From positions 68,497,415-68,561,414 of the forward strand of contig NC_087062.1 of NCBI RefSeq assembly GCF_963678635.1: a DNA stretch of 64,000 nt. Direction: 5' to 3'. The translations under genes and the position numbers were made by a program. The notes below the pieces were generated by a model. The model was given only the letters and a program-made list of their open reading frames with translations. It made no database searches and was not told the origin of the DNA. Shown here one piece after another: positions 12,832-24,750 of this stretch (the first letter of the stretch is position 1; each line of letters opens with the position of its first letter). Origin of the DNA: Symsagittifera roscoffensis. Lineage: Eukaryota; Xenacoelomorpha; Acoela; Convolutidae.

Positions 12832-15816
12832 TCATTTTGAATTGTCCTTGACCCTCGAACCCGGAATCGGGTCAAACATCGGACTGGGCAAATTGCGATT
12901 CAAGTTCAGGCCATTCATCGGGTTTTGATTTGGGGCGCTCAAACCTCCTCCTGAGGATCCGAGTCCCAGGGAGTTCAGCAGCTGCTCGGTTGTTGGGTTC
13001 ATCTGCTGAAACATACTCGCACTCGTTGCTACTCCGTTTGACAAGTTATTAAGATTCCCGTTCTTGTTAGAGGAATTCAAATTTGCCGCATTCGAGTTCT
13101 GAGAACCAATAGGGTTCACTTGAGCCGGGGCATTCATGGGTCGAAACTGGACCGGAGGCCTGCCGTTCAGCATCAGAGCCGCCGCTATCTGCTGACGGAC
13201 CAAAATACTTTGAATCGCTTGTTGCGCAAGCTGGGGCGAAGGGTTTTGGGGAACCACAAGTGGCTGTGCAGCAGGGCGCATCATCGAATTTATCAACCAA
13301 GGGCTAACTATCGGTGGACCGACAATGGGAACATTAGCCATTTGAGCTGAAGTCGATGCTGGCTGAGAAGAGGCCACTGATGCGGCAGCCAGGTTCGTGT
13401 TTCCCAGTGCATTGTTCGATCCTATGGTTCCAGCCGGATTTACCGATTTAGGCACATTTCGGGTATTCTGTGCTACCGAAGTTGACAGTTGTGCACTTTG
13501 AAGTGCTTGGGTAGTGTTCGAAGTGTTCGACAAAGGCATTCCCAATCTTGCGAAAGTCTCTTGGTTCATCTTGAAAATCATGTCACGCACTCGCGGATCC
13601 TGGTTAGCCTGTAAGAAATTGGATAAATTTACAGCATGCTTCGATTGTAACCCATAGGAATTAGAAGTACTTGCAGTCTGAGCAGAAGAGGCGGGGTTAT
13701 CCATTGACAAGTTTCTCATTACGGCAGTTGGAGTAAAAATGTCCGAGGGTCCCCCTCGTTGCTTGTTACCAATCGGACCACCCACAGCACTTGAACCTTG
13801 TTGAACTGCATTTCGCAACAGTTCTTGCTGCTGTAGGTTTTGCTGCTGTTGCTGTCGTTGTTGATTTATGTGCTGCTGCAGCGCGATTTGCCGTTTGAAC
13901 ACTTCCAAATTTGGAGGCAAGTTCGAGGTCTGCTGTTGCAAGGAATTGTTAGTCTCATTGATGTACATCTCGTTCATGTTAACTTGATTTCGGCTGTTTG
14001 CCTGTTGAATTTGTCTGTGCTCTCTAGTAGCTTTCTCATATTCGTTCAAATGCGCTTCTCGACTTGATCGATTACTTTCCTGCTGATTCAGCGTCGCAAC
14101 TTCTGGTAACATATTCTGTCTCCCAGTATTTCGATCCACCTGTTTGCTTGGCATATTTTGATAATTGTTGACATTATGGCCAGTTATTCTACGTGCGTAG
14201 AGTGGGTCCGATCCTTTCTTTTGATCTTGAATAATTTCTGGTCCCGGGGAATATACTGGCCGATTGACCATTTCATTGCTTGTGCCCTCGTTTATGTCAC
14301 CAGCTGGTACATTCTTTCCACCCCCTAACTGATTCAAAAGAGACGTAAACGCAGACAAGTCATTGTCTTTGCTTTTAGGCGGCGATTGGGCTAAAAGATC
14401 TCGCTCAAGAGCATCGGCTGAAATGACATTGGGCTTGCTCAAATTAGCTTGCATATTCGCTGACAGCGCTGCACTTTGACCCCCGTGAGGAACTGGGCTT
14501 ACATCTGATTCAATGTCCGCAAGCGACAACACTTGAACCTTTGCCTCGGTGGTTTTGACATTCAGGGGCGCTTGCATGTTGTTTTTCTGATTATCGTCTC
14601 GAAGCAGGTTGCTGCTCGGAGGAAGGTTGTTTTGATTCACGTCCGAAACAAACCAGTGAGCGAATCTAGACCTTGGTGCAGTTTGAGGTTGCTGTTTCTG
14701 CTGCTGATTGTTCAACATCTGTTGATGTTGCTGATTGTTAATCATCTGTTGGTTTTGCTGCTTATCAATCTCTTGCTGAGTTTTATAACTAAGATCTCCG
14801 TTGAAATTCATTCCATTGGGCTGAAAATGATTGTTCGTTTGTGGCGTCGGAGGATCAATAGGCTGAATGTATCTTCTCAAATCATTTGTTTCAGGGTCAA
14901 ATTCAAAACTTTGCAAGTATCTGTCATACTCCGCTCCCAAATTACGATTCTGGTCAGCTGAAGTGTTGAAGAGTCGCTGAAGTCTGCTTCCTTGAGTAGT
15001 TGTACTTCTGGGCACAGTTACAGAGCTACCATTCTCCATAAACTTATTCAAATCGAAATCTTTTTCCGCCCCCTGCTTTATCGCATCACCTGTATTCGCA
15101 TAATTGATTACCGGTTGTCGTTCAGCGGCAGGTGCAGCCTTCCTTGAAATTTCTCTACCGCCCACCGCAAGCAGTTCATTTTGAATCTGTTCGTTGTTTA
15201 GGTCATCTATTTCGTTGTTAAAATCCATTTTCATAGATTCCAAATCATTGTGGAACTCGAAATCAGCCCCTGGCTCAACGTCCAGCCACAAGTTCTCGTC
15301 AATATCGCTTCCAGTCGGCGACCGCGGAACTTCGATTGCAGCTTGGAAGTCATCGGATCCTTCGCTACACTTCCGAATTCCAGTGACTGGCTGTGGGGCT
15401 TGACGTGCAGTTGCGAAGTCCACCTCCCGTTCATTCTTCGACTTTCGGCTCTCAAATCTTCTGGTGTTATTGTTGTGGTGGTGATGAGGATGATGATGGG
15501 AGTGTTCGTTTGAGGATCCTAGAAGCGAGGCACTTTCAAGAGCGTGCTTGGTAAATCTGTTGTAGTTTGAGGACTTTGAGTCACTGTTGTGGTGGTAGTT
15601 CGCTCTGTCCAAGTTTCTCGGATTTGCAACTTGGATTTCTGGGTCAGTATTGAATGGGCCACTGCCTCTGTTGTGTTTTGTTCTATTTGGGGCATTGGAA
15701 TTGTTGTTTGAAACAAAGTTTCTTCTATTGGGGTTTTGCGCCGAACTGATAGGTTGGCGTTTGTTCAAAACTGGGATATCCAGCCGATCAGTTTTAGCAT
15801 GTTGCCCCTCGTTTAC
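12832..15816 (-). CDS. EIF4ENIF1: eIF4E transporter 4E-T, large C-terminal exon
   Basis: Last coding exon of a 4E-T homologue, the P-body nucleocytoplasmic shuttling protein that binds eIF4E and recruits decay factors. The exon starts at a TTTTACAG acceptor (AG at 15818-15817), so the frame that appears to start further upstream is intronic there. It ends in TGA at 12834-12832. It encodes 994 residues. Family-like motifs in the expected order are an acidic segment with WLDVEPGADFEF (about 15250-15297), FDLNKFMENGS (about 15030-15060), SRFAHWFV (about 14655-14680; vertebrate 4E-T has SRFSRWF), LSLADIES (about 14510-14530) and FTPTAVMRNL (about 13710-13740). The rest is low complexity: a His tract near 15476-15500, Gln-rich stretches near 14690-14770 and 13800-13880, and Asn-rich parts. 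Overall it is longer than the human protein, mainly through Asn/Gln expansion. It joins in phase 0 to the exon at 25120-25521. Confidence 0.85.
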   Translation of the reverse strand, partial: VNEGQHAKTDRLDIPVLNKRQPISSAQNPNRRNFVSNNNSNAPNRTKHNRGSGPFNTDPEIQVANPRNLDRANYHHNSDSKSSNYNRFTKHALESASLLGSSNEHSHHHPHHHHNNNTRRFESRKSKNEREVDFATARQAPQPVTGIRKCSEGSDDFQAAIEVPRSPTGSDIDENLWLDVEPGADFEFHNDLESMKMDFNNEIDDLNNEQIQNELLAVGGREISRKAAPAAERQPVINYANTGDAIKQGAEKDFDLNKFMENGSSVTVPRSTTTQGSRLQRLFNTSADQNRNLGAEYDRYLQSFEFDPETNDLRRYIQPIDPPTPQTNNHFQPNGMNFNGDLSYKTQQEIDKQQNQQMINNQQHQQMLNNQQQKQQPQTAPRSRFAHWFVSDVNQNNLPPSSNLLRDDNQKNNMQAPLNVKTTEAKVQVLSLADIESDVSPVPHGGQSAALSANMQANLSKPNVISADALERDLLAQSPPKSKDNDLSAFTSLLNQLGGGKNVPAGDINEGTSNEMVNRPVYSPGPEIIQDQKKGSDPLYARRITGHNVNNYQNMPSKQVDRNTGRQNMLPEVATLNQQESNRSSREAHLNEYEKATREHRQIQQANSRNQVNMNEMYINETNNSLQQQTSNLPPNLEVFKRQIALQQHINQQRQQQQQNLQQQELLRNAVQQGSSAVGGPIGNKQRGGPSDIFTPTAVMRNLSMDNPASSAQTASTSNSYGLQSKHAVNLSNFLQANQDPRVRDMIFKMNQETFARLGMPLSNTSNTTQALQSAQLSTSVAQNTRNVPKSVNPAGTIGSNNALGNTNLAAASVASSQPASTSAQMANVPIVGPPIVSPWLINSMMRPAAQPLVVPQNPSPQLAQQAIQSILVRQQIAAALMLNGRPPVQFRPMNAPAQVNPIGSQNSNAANLNSSNKNGNLNNLSNGVATSASMFQQMNPTTEQLLNSLGLGSSGGGLSAPNQNPMNGLNLNRNLPSPMFDPIPGSRVKDNSK

Positions 15817-17280
15817 CTGTAAAATCAAATATAATACTAGCTTGATCAAAGATCGCCCTTCCTATCAACTTTTAACATTTTTAAATTCATCGAAAACCTC
15901 GAACTACTCCGATATAACAGCAATCAAGCGTTTAAATGCATGATTAAATGAAAATGAGAAATTTCACATGAACAAAATTCAAAAAAATGTACCTCAACTC
16001 TCTTCGGATTTTTTATGGTGGTCAGTTTAAAAAACACAGACCTAGCTAAGAAACTGGCTCAGTGGGTCAGTTTTTCTACTAAGAGATTTTAAAATCAAAT
16101 TAGATTTTCATTTAACAGGCCAGGAACGTTCTTTTCGCCATTTGAAGCTTTGTTTTTGGAGAGCGTTATTTGCCATACGATTATTGAATAAGAATGACAC
16201 CTTGAAAAAACCAAGTCAAACCACCAAAATTTTACCAAAAAAAAAAACAGAAAGCGTTCGATCTAATTTTGTAAACATAGCGAACATACAGTTGGAAAAG
16301 AGTCATGAACGCTAGTAAAGATGAAACTTTCAAAAAAATTTGCAACTTTCGAAATTAGATCCCCTTAATCTCATTGAATTTCAAGAACAGCTTACACTTT
16401 TTCTGGCACAATTGACACTTTTATTCATAAATTTGTCCCATTTTGAGAAACTGGATTAAAAGATAAGCTTTTTATTTCGCTGGGAAATCTGAAACCTGAA
16501 TTCCATTTTCAAAACTACAGTCGATCACGTATTTCCTGGACTTTACACTTCTGCTACTCGATATCAGAATTTGCCTTCTTTTGAACAAAGGTAATTAACT
16601 GATCTTAAAATCAGAAATTAAACCGCTTAAAAGTAAATGAGTTCGAACAATTTTTTTGGACTTTTCCTGCAAAAAAACTCATCGCGACCTATATCCGAAA
16701 AAAACATCACGACCAACATAGGAGTCTGAATTTTATTCATCGACTCTTAAAAATCCATTTCGGTCATCACCTTTGCAAACTTAACGACAACTGGAAAGCG
16801 ACGAAAACTGAATTATTAATGTTTTAGTTACCAATTGCGGTTAAATGAAATGAAAAAATTGTGGGAAAATTATTATGCGTTTCTAATTGAGTCGACATGA
16901 GAACAAATTATCTTATCATGTGAAAGGTGCTTTTTTTTGCTTACAATTTGCCAACCCCGTTGATCTTTGATCAATCTTAACAATATTTAGATGGAGATGA
17001 AATTTTGATGCAGCAAAAAGAGGCGGGCATGGTGAAACTGTCGGGGCTGATTGCTGGGAAGGTGGAGGTTCGGATGAAAGTGGCGAGGGTGAACTGAGAG
17101 CGTCGTATGGTCCTCAGGCATATGGAGTTGGTGAATGCAGCCCCTGATTCTGTGGTGGAAAAGAGTAAAAACCCGAAGCATCGTTATCAAAAATGCAGGA
17201 AGGATGGGTTCGGGAAGAAAACAAGGAAGGAGCTGGATGAGTGACATTTGTTTTAGAATTTTTTTCTGATCACTTTGTTA

Positions 17281-17690
17281 ATCTAAATTTTTCTATCTTT
17301 CATTATCTTTTATGGGCAATTTCCGCATCTTAAAATCAGTCGCGAACCAAGCTTCCCATTCCTTGTTTTAACTAGCACTACCCTCACAAGTTTATCGTTT
17401 TCTGCATATACATTTTCCACGATCCCAAGTCGCCACGATAAAAGGGGTCATCATCATCGATTATGCATGCCAGACCTCCTTTATTGAGTTCTGCTTTTCT
17501 AGACGGTTCTTATTGCTTTGTTGCATAGCGGTTAGATATTCAAAAAGCCGTTGTTTTTATCTCTCATTACTTTTATGGGCAATTTCCGCATCTTAAAATC
17601 GGTCGCGTACCAAGCTTCCCATTCCCTGTTTTAATTAGCATTAACCTCACAAATTTATCGTTTTCCGCATGTGCATATGAGCCGCGTCGT
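17281..17690 (-). repeat. duplicated 3' end of BEL/Pao pol
   Basis: 17290-17410 and 17555-17680 are direct repeats (TTATGGGCAATTTCCGCATC, then CCAAGCTTCCCATTCC). On the minus strand both encode the C-terminal motif of BEL/Pao pol (WRLGIVENVYAENDKLVRVV in the first copy), which is followed by a conserved RP-(I/L)-L-RC-like end. The copy nearer the gag side is more truncated. A local duplication of the element's 3' end explains it. Confidence 0.7.
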
Positions 17691-17999
17691 GAGCGGCCTC
17701 GAGTTGAGCATAGCTTCAATCCACTAAAAGCACTGTGTACATCTTATCTATCTTATGGTTTCTTCTATTGCCTATTGTCATATGGTATTACAATTTCAAA
17801 GAATTAAAAGCAGCATCCCTCCGAAATTTGCAGCCCTTCCAGATATAGTAGTTCAATTGATACTTATGTCTCGAACATAATCAGGGAGGCTGTCTATCCT
17901 GTGTTTGTCTCGTAAGTCTCTTCGCTTGAATTAGCTCGTTTAGTGATACGATGAATATCAATTTTGGTTGATTTACTTGAAAAGCAAATGAACAACTAC

Positions 18000-18115
18000 T
18001 GTAACACTTGAGAGTAGATGATCATCTTCTTTGTAGCACATTGGTCCGGCTAAGTCGATACCAACGAAAGAGAATACTGGCGATGAATTGACTCTCTCAA
18101 TAGGGCAATATCCGA
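18000..18115 (-). pseudogene. BEL/Pao integrase core remnant
   Basis: Minus-strand translation gives FSFVGIDLAGPMCYKEDDH, matching the integrase start in BEL/Pao elements (F..VGVDFAGP). The first catalytic Asp of the DDE triad is present in GIDLAGP. The rest of the core is not readable in one frame. Confidence 0.7.
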
Positions 18116-18433
18116 TAGGTTCTTCATTTCTCTGCTATGAAACGTGAAGCAAGTGATGCAGTTTCCTATCATTGCTTAAGCCATCGACTTGACTCGTATT
18201 ATCCAGAACTTCTGTGGAGTGTGCGTAACGGTGGCCTTCAGTCCACAATGAAGTTGACTACGGTGATTATGGTGAATCGCAGATGAAAGCGACTAAAAGC
18301 TGTCTTGGGTCAAGTACTGATGTACAACCATGGAAGACAGAAGACTTGAGCTATCCACCCAGAGCTGGAATTGGCTCGCTATATGTGCCCCAACATCCTG
18401 ATTTCATTCCAAAACTCCATCCCATATAATTAG

Positions 18434-18709
18434 TTATAGAATCTTGGGCATTATCGATACAGATGTCACTCGTCCAAGGGGATCAAAAATATGGGTTAAA
18501 TTGCTTGCAATAATCTCTCGAACGATCGTAGGTGATCGAATATTAACGGGAAACACTAATGAGTTGCTGTCAATCATTTTTGATGAACATCTAAATGTTT
18601 TTCTTCTCTTTTTAGCGCAATTTAGCTGGCCGCAGGATGATGGGTGGAGTCCTGTATGTGAGAGAGCATAATAAAAATCCGGAAATACCCTCAGGCATGA
18701 TCGAAACAC
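18434..18709 (-). pseudogene. BEL/Pao post-RT block (IFDPLG)
   Basis: The segment REIIASNLTHIFDPLGRVTS corresponds to the highly conserved block of BEL/Pao polyproteins that normally reads about SEIA.IFDPLGLLSPV. Upstream residues carry other remnants and the frame runs into stops on both sides. Confidence 0.75.
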
Positions 18710-19364
18710 GTTCTGGCCTTGAGGTGTTACTTTTCGAATTATTCACATTGAAAATTTCCGTCAAAGTTGGCCACGTCATCGCTCCGGTGAAATCGGCTTA
18801 ATTTAACTAAAAGCAGGAGAAGTTTGGATAAATCCAGCCAAAACATCAAACCAGTGAAGCTTTCTGGTAGTCGGTTTGTTCTTGATTTTTGATTGTCGTT
18901 CAGAAAAAAATTTGCTCAAATTTTGTCACCTTTTGGGTTAAATCGACCTCTAACTTAAATTTTGACTATATTTCATGCGTAGTCCTGTTTGGGCAATCGC
19001 GTAAAACGCGATTGTTAAAAATTACTTGGTCGTTATTTGCTTTTTCGGCATTTTTCTTCAAGTGCCCCGAGTTGACCAGATTTTTATTTGTGACATTTTG
19101 ATTTTTTTCTTTAACTGTTTGATTCTTTGCAAAAATCTAGACGATTCATCAAACAATTATAGTGATCGGAATGCAACAGGTCCTGGTTTCCTGAAATTCC
19201 TGCTTTCTTGTCATCTGGAGGGCTGAACTTGCCCACATTTTTGACTTTTTCGGAAGCAACTAGAACTTCTGCAAAATCAACACTCAAAACTCTGGGTGGC
19301 TTGATAAGGTTTGCGCTGCCGTTTGGCAAGCCTATGGACTTCACTGAACCCAAATTATCTATAC

Positions 19365-19419
19365 ACCAGTACTGGAAACCATAAAAAAGATCGAGTTTTT
19401 GAGTGTTTCCAGTACCGGT
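19365..19419. repeat. 15-bp inverted repeat
   Basis: ACCAGTACTGGAAAC at 19365-19379 and GTTTCCAGTACCGGT at 19405-19419 pair with one mismatch around a 25-base loop. It lies between remnants of the BEL/Pao RT and the later pol block, in sequence that does not look like pol. It may be a small foreign insertion end; the function is unknown. Confidence 0.6.
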
Positions 19420-19528
19420 TTATGGATAAATTGGATTCCAGTACACTGAAGTTTTCAGTCCAAAAAACTTAACGCTTTGGTCATTTTCTGCTAAGAATAA
19501 GTCATGCAGGTTTTCGGGAGTAGAATTG

Positions 19529-21572
19529 ATCAATGAAGCTTAGCCAGGCAGTGAAATAGACTTAGCTAAGCAGTTTGATCTGTGGATGTAAACCTTGTAG
19601 GTTCGATTTACGTAGGTTCGAGTTTGTCGGTTATATCGTTCGTGACAACCTTGCTGTAGCTTGCCCACTTCCTAATATAAAAGCGTACTTTTTCCAGAGT
19701 GGTCGTGAGACTCTGGCGCATTCTGATGGCTTCTTCATCAGTATCTGCACCACCGATGTCTGACAAGAGTCAAATGGCTTGATAGCTACTAGAAGCTATG
19801 CCGTAGATCGCACGAGTCATACGGTACTTCTCAAATGAATCCTCTTCTATTCTCCAGTAGAGCCGATGCATATTTCTGTATGTGGATTGAACTACCTGTA
19901 CATCTTGGTATCGTCGCCAAGTAGCGCAATTTTGTAAAAGCGGAACCGGACAAGGAAGGTCTGACTGCTGCTTGGGACCAACAAGCGGACAATCGTTCAA
20001 TGACTAATCGTTCAATGACTTTATTTGAAAACGGAGCTGATCCGTTGAAAACAGGTCTGCACTTAGTTATTGATGAATCCGACTTCCAAACTGCATGATG
20101 AGGCATAGTGTACTTCCCGTCTGACCGAAAATGATCAAACACAGGTACCTTCTCGATGTGGCAAGTGCCATTCATCTCTTGGAAGAAATAGTTTTATTGG
20201 TTCGTGGCTTCACGATTCTGTCGGAACTTCTTTCTTCTGGGAACTACCGCAAATCTTTGAGCGTTGAATCATCAGTATTGGGCTGCCAGTCATGGGTGAT
20301 TTTGTCGATCCCCTGCGATTTTTTGATATGAAATCTCACCATAGCTCATTCATCCAAGCCAATGGTCCTAGTCTGATCCAAATGCCGCATAGACTCAATC
20401 TAGTTGCATGAGTGTTGGGTTTATGGAGTTGAAGTAATATTTTTAACTTCGTAGAATCTGACAGATGTGGCGAAATAGCTACCAAGGAAGTTGTTTATAT
20501 ACGTGGCTAGTGTTTTCGTGATGTGACTTTGTGGTCGATGTCAGTTGTACTTGCTGACCTTTCGTAGATCTGTTGCTGCAATTTGTGCAATTGGATGCTC
20601 GTAATCAGTGATGCTTTCCAACACCACACAAAAAACGTTGGAAATTGTTACCAGACTTAAGTAGAATTATGAGATCCATTCGGCCGTGGGGAGACATAGC
20701 GTTCTTCTGGTTCTGTAGATCTGGAGCTTCTGTTGATTTGATACGAAGCTGGTGCATGGCCAGTTGGGTGATGACGATCGTCTGAGCACAATTTTCAATT
20801 AGCGCCCTCAATAAAAGAAGTAGACCGTTCTGAGATCGAACGTTGACGTAAAATTGTATGATGCTTATTTTGACCATGTGATTGATGTTTAAGGACATTG
20901 CTGGAAGACGTGACCGGCTGACAAACAACTGAAGCACATCCTAGTGTTGATCACAAAATTCTTTGATTTTGATGTCTTCGATCTGTTTTTCTCACCTTGC
21001 AAAAATGGACGTCTGTCTTGGTATGTTTGAAATTAACATTTGGTAATGAAAAGCCATTCTTGTCTGTGAGGTTGGGAATTAGATCTTTGAACAGCCTCGA
21101 AATTTACTATGGCTTCTGAGATAGAGGATCGAGACTTTGGACAAGAAAACGGCACAAAGCGTTTTCTACTGATCATCCGATCGCCTCGATCGATTGCGAA
21201 GTCTCAATGAAGGACTGAGTGTAGCTGACGGAGCATAGATACGTTCTCCGTTCGATTTGCAGTAAACCACGAATTCTTGACAAGAGTTTGCGAACTATGA
21301 TTCGATCAATTTTGTATCTCTGCTCTAGCATGTGAAGAGTAACTTCGTAGTTGCTTTTTGTCGGTTCCAAGCTCATGGTGAGTTTTTAAATAAGGGTCGT
21401 CCAACAATTCTTTACATAGATCAATTTCCGAATCGGTGACAGGTTTTCATTGTCATGGACAATTGATCGAATTCGATCAATGAAGCTCAGCCAGGCAGTG
21501 AAATACACTTAGCTAGGCAGTTTGTTCTGCGGAAATCTTGATGTAATCCTTATAGGTTCGATCTACGTAGAC
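19529..21572. repeat. direct repeat of a BEL/Pao gag segment
   Basis: 19529-19617 and 21476-21572 share ATCAATGAAGCT, AGCCAGGCAGTGAAATA, ACTTAGCTA and a TAGGTTCGAT...ACGTAG tail. The copy at 21.5 kb is in its proper place in gag; the copy at 19.5 kb lies downstream of the RT block. The fossil is therefore rearranged and not merely point-mutated. Confidence 0.65.
19770..20175 (-). pseudogene. BEL/Pao reverse transcriptase remnant
   Basis: The motif KYTMPHHAVWKSDSSITKCR followed by PVFNGSA is the conserved N-terminal RT block of BEL/Pao elements. NDCPLVGPKQQSDL in a shifted frame is the next conserved block. The YVDD region is not recognisable in the remaining sequence. The frames overlap between 19831 and 20000, showing a frameshift at the LND position. 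Confidence 0.82.
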
Positions 21573-21952
21573 GCAAAAGGATTGATGGTCTAATTTGAAG
21601 GCTCTACCACTCTATTTGCGGCACGGTCCTGACATTGATCAAACACTTGTTAGTATTCTGCATAATCAAGGATAGCGTGAATAAGCTCGTGATTAGCAAA
21701 GGAAGATTGAGCCAAGTAAAGCTCACGCTCGGTTGTTTCATCGCTCAACTCGTCTTGGTTGCGATTGAAGCTAACACAAAGGCAGCTGATTTCAGAAACC
21801 TGCCGATTGAGAACTCGCATAGAGCTTCTGTGAGCTCGTTTGAGTTTCTCTGTAGCTGTTGGAGTTTGACTTTCTGTAGTAGGCAAAGCCAGTGTGCTTA
21901 GTTTCCTTAAGTTACGAGGCAGATCAGAATGAATGCTTCGCGATAGCTGCAA
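21173..21952 (-). pseudogene. BEL/Pao gag remnant
   Basis: A coiled N-terminal part (21952-21650, LKRAHRSSMRVLNRQ) resembles the DUF1759-type Pao gag start. It is followed by FTAWLSFIDRIRSIVHDN (about 21497-21440) and LEPTKSNYEVTLHMLEQRY (about 21373-21315), which matches the well-known NYE.A..LL.ERY block of Pao gag. A stop interrupts the frame between the last two segments. Confidence 0.75.
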
Positions 21953-22884
21953 ACTGACGGTATCAAAAAAAATTGAATAAATGATGACTTAGTTACTAAC
22001 AAATGAAATGAACATGATATGGAAAAAAAAGCGTTTTTATTTGAGTCTACAAATGAATAAATATTGTATTATGTAAGACGTGCTTTGTTTGCTTCAAAAA
22101 TCCCATCAATTTGAAAGAAACCAGCTATAGATAATTTTGAAGATATTCTAATTTTACGAAACTTGATAACGTTATCGATGAAATGCACGCACAGATATTA
22201 TATTCGAGCTCAAATTTTACACAATGAAAAAGATATGTTTTTAACTGGAAAGCGCAGAAGCAAACATAAAGTTCTGAAATTTATAACTTTCAATAACCCC
22301 TAATCAAGGTTCAACGCCGTCAGCCAAACTTTGAAGGAAATTATCTGAACTCAAAATTTCAAAACACCTCAACTTTCTATTACGAGGTGTAAAATTACAT
22401 TATCATGATCAATCATTGTTTTTTAACCAAGAAAAACCAAGACTACAGAAAAAAAAACAAAAAGGTAGTGATTCGAAAAATACTTTCGAATAATTGAAAA
22501 ACAACACTTCAATTACTGTGTAGAAGTCTTTGCATCAATACAGTAAAGTGTACTATATATTAGTTCAAATTTTCAGATTAGCTGCCTACATAAGTAATCT
22601 GAACACAAAAGAGAAGCTGAGATTCGCGCCACCTGCGCTACAAAAATGAATAACTACGAATAAAATCAAACGGAGAAAAAATAAATTGAAAAAAAAATTT
22701 CCTAAAAATCGTTTTTGTCATTAAGAATTACAACAAAAGCCAAAACTACCATTAAAAAATTACATATATCATTGAACACTTTTTAGGAAGCTTTCTATGA
22801 TAGAAAGAAGACAAAATTTTACTTAATGTCTGGAATTAAGCTGACAGACAACATTCTAATTTAGCCGAAAATTTTCAGTTTCCA

Positions 22885-24750
22885 AAAAAAAACAGGTCTC
22901 GACTGGAATCAAACTCCAGGGCTTGACGGTCTCAAGCATGGGTTATACGGCAAACTGGAATGAACCTGAACCCTCAAAAAAAGCCGACTACGGGAATAAA
23001 GCCGATAAAAATATACAAACGGACGATAGTCAGAAAAAGCACAAAGATTCTAGTGAAAAAAAAACAGGTCCTAACGGGTTTCGAACAAGCATTTCAGTCT
23101 CAAGCAGTTGTGTTACTTCTACGCCAGATGATCGGGATGCTTGATTCGGTTTGAATTTATAATTACCAAGAGGTAACTAAGCCAAAAATATCTGAGCACA
23201 AACCCTTCAAAACGAAAAAAAATTCAAATTTTAAAATTGTTAACTCCCCTTTCCCCTCAGAACACACACAAGCCAACACAAATTTATTCGATCCTCAAAA
23301 GACGCAAAAGGAGGCCGCTAAGTTGAAAAATCGAAACCACCACTTAAGCCGAAAGACGACGGAATTTATACAACTTATATACAACTAAGAAAAACTAAAA
23401 AATTTGAATTCATTATGGGCCAAGGTGCCAAAAAAAGTCCAGATGAGTCCTGTGAACAAATATATTCACAAAAAAAATCAGATTGCAATACCCTTGCATT
23501 TCGTAAGATTAAAAATATTCACAGTACCGAACCCTAAAAATTGCGGCCTTTGATTGCCAAAAAAATTTCGAAAAACAGATTTGAAAGTAATGGCTCGAAC
23601 TTGTAATACAGCTAAATCCGAATCGCGCTCTATGAGGCTTTAATTTGGTACCAAAATATGGTACCAAAAGTTAATATGGTACCGGAAATTTCTGTCTGGC
23701 AAAAAAATTGAGGTCTGGCAAAAAAAACGTCCCCATAGCTCCTTCACACCCTGTAGAAACGTAAATCAGTGTTGTACAGGCTCACCATCAAAATCTAACA
23801 CTGTTTCAGTGTACCATCGTTGTATGGCTTGAAATCCTTGTTTCTTCTACATGTTTACGGTGCTTTATCTGTTCATTTATGATGATTTGTGTACAATTCT
23901 AGGATTGTGCGTGTTATAGGTTAGATATTTTTTGAGACACTGATGATGAATTTGTTAATTCGAAAACGTTTTGAACATTGACTGTTTTTCTCTTTGGGAC
24001 TAGACTGCAGAACTATGATGCATAACAGCCAATTTATTATTTGAATAATCCTAACCTGCACTTGGAGGCGTTGCTCTTTGGAACAAAAAACACTACATCA
24101 CTTACACACAGAGGCAAAGCGGAGCTTCGCACCACTTGCGATACCACACACATGACATTGCAAACTAGCAGACAGAAAACTAAACAAAAGCCCTTAAGTC
24201 GAAAAACAATAAGAACAGTTCGAAACCATAACTACAAAAATTTCAGTAATTTGTCTGGAATGATGCGCAATTTAAAAACACAATAACTGGCGTTTAATAA
24301 GTATTCAGACACAAAAATTGATCGGCAACTAAGCCGGCAAAAGTTGGTTAGATTCCCGTCAATCAAAAACTTTTGAAAATTCCGTTAACATAAATTTTTA
24401 CGCCCCCTTCCGGAAACACACAAAAGCGTACAAATCTAGTTTTCCTTTAAAACAAAGCTTAAGTAGTTCACTTAATCGATTAAAAAAAGCAAAAACAATC
24501 GACGCCAAACAAACCAGCAAAAAAAAAAAGTACGTTTACAAATTACAGTAACAAATCAAAACTCTTTCAGTTACAATTAAAATTACATACACCCCAGCAA
24601 AAATCCGTAACAAGGCAACTAAGCGGACCAAACATAAGCAGACACACAACAGGTCGGCAATTTTTCGAAACAGAATATTTCCCTTTTGAATAAAGAAACT
24701 TCTGGCCTGGTTCGAACACAGGAACTTTACGACCTCACGCGTAGTATTTT
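22885..24750 (-). repeat. tRNA-like sequences (SINE heads or tRNA pseudogenes)
   Basis: Three minus-strand segments end in T-arm-like hairpins. At 22945-22890 an arm with stem CTGGA/TCCAG and loop GTTTGAT follows a GCTTG/CAAGC anticodon-like stem. At 23128-23062 a GTTCGAAACC B-box-like element occurs. At 24745-24695 GTGTTCGAACC occurs. The first two end in CCTG followed by a run of T, as expected for a Pol III terminator. Acceptor stems do not close, so these are not intact tRNA genes. Confidence 0.45.

Larger units (their letters stand above)
17280..21952 (-). mobile_element. degenerate BEL/Pao LTR retrotransposon
   Basis: Broken minus-strand frames give, in the canonical order, a Pao gag (21952-21173), a protease-like segment (about 20850-20740), reverse transcriptase (20175-19770), the IFDPLG block that follows RNase H (about 18560-18440), integrase (about 18110-18010) and the C-terminal DUF5641-type end (about 17690-17280). 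Every domain has stops or frameshifts and no LTR pair is evident, so the copy is dead. It lies inside the 4E-T intron in the same orientation as the gene. Confidence 0.82.

Noticed and set aside
15817-15849. Start of 4E-T exon at the upstream Met near 15849
   Set aside because: The sequence before 15817 is a pyrimidine-rich intron end with TTTTACAG, and the preceding residues are not family-like. The eIF4E-binding N-terminus is found at 25.4 kb.
13120-15943. Plus-strand and other minus-strand frames within the 4E-T exon
   Set aside because: Shadows of the Asn/Gln-rich coding sequence in other frames; Leu-rich antisense of CAG/AAC codons.
16987-17247. 86-codon Pro/His-rich minus-strand frame
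   Set aside because: No domain, lies at the rim of the BEL/Pao fossil inside the intron, low complexity; most likely chance.
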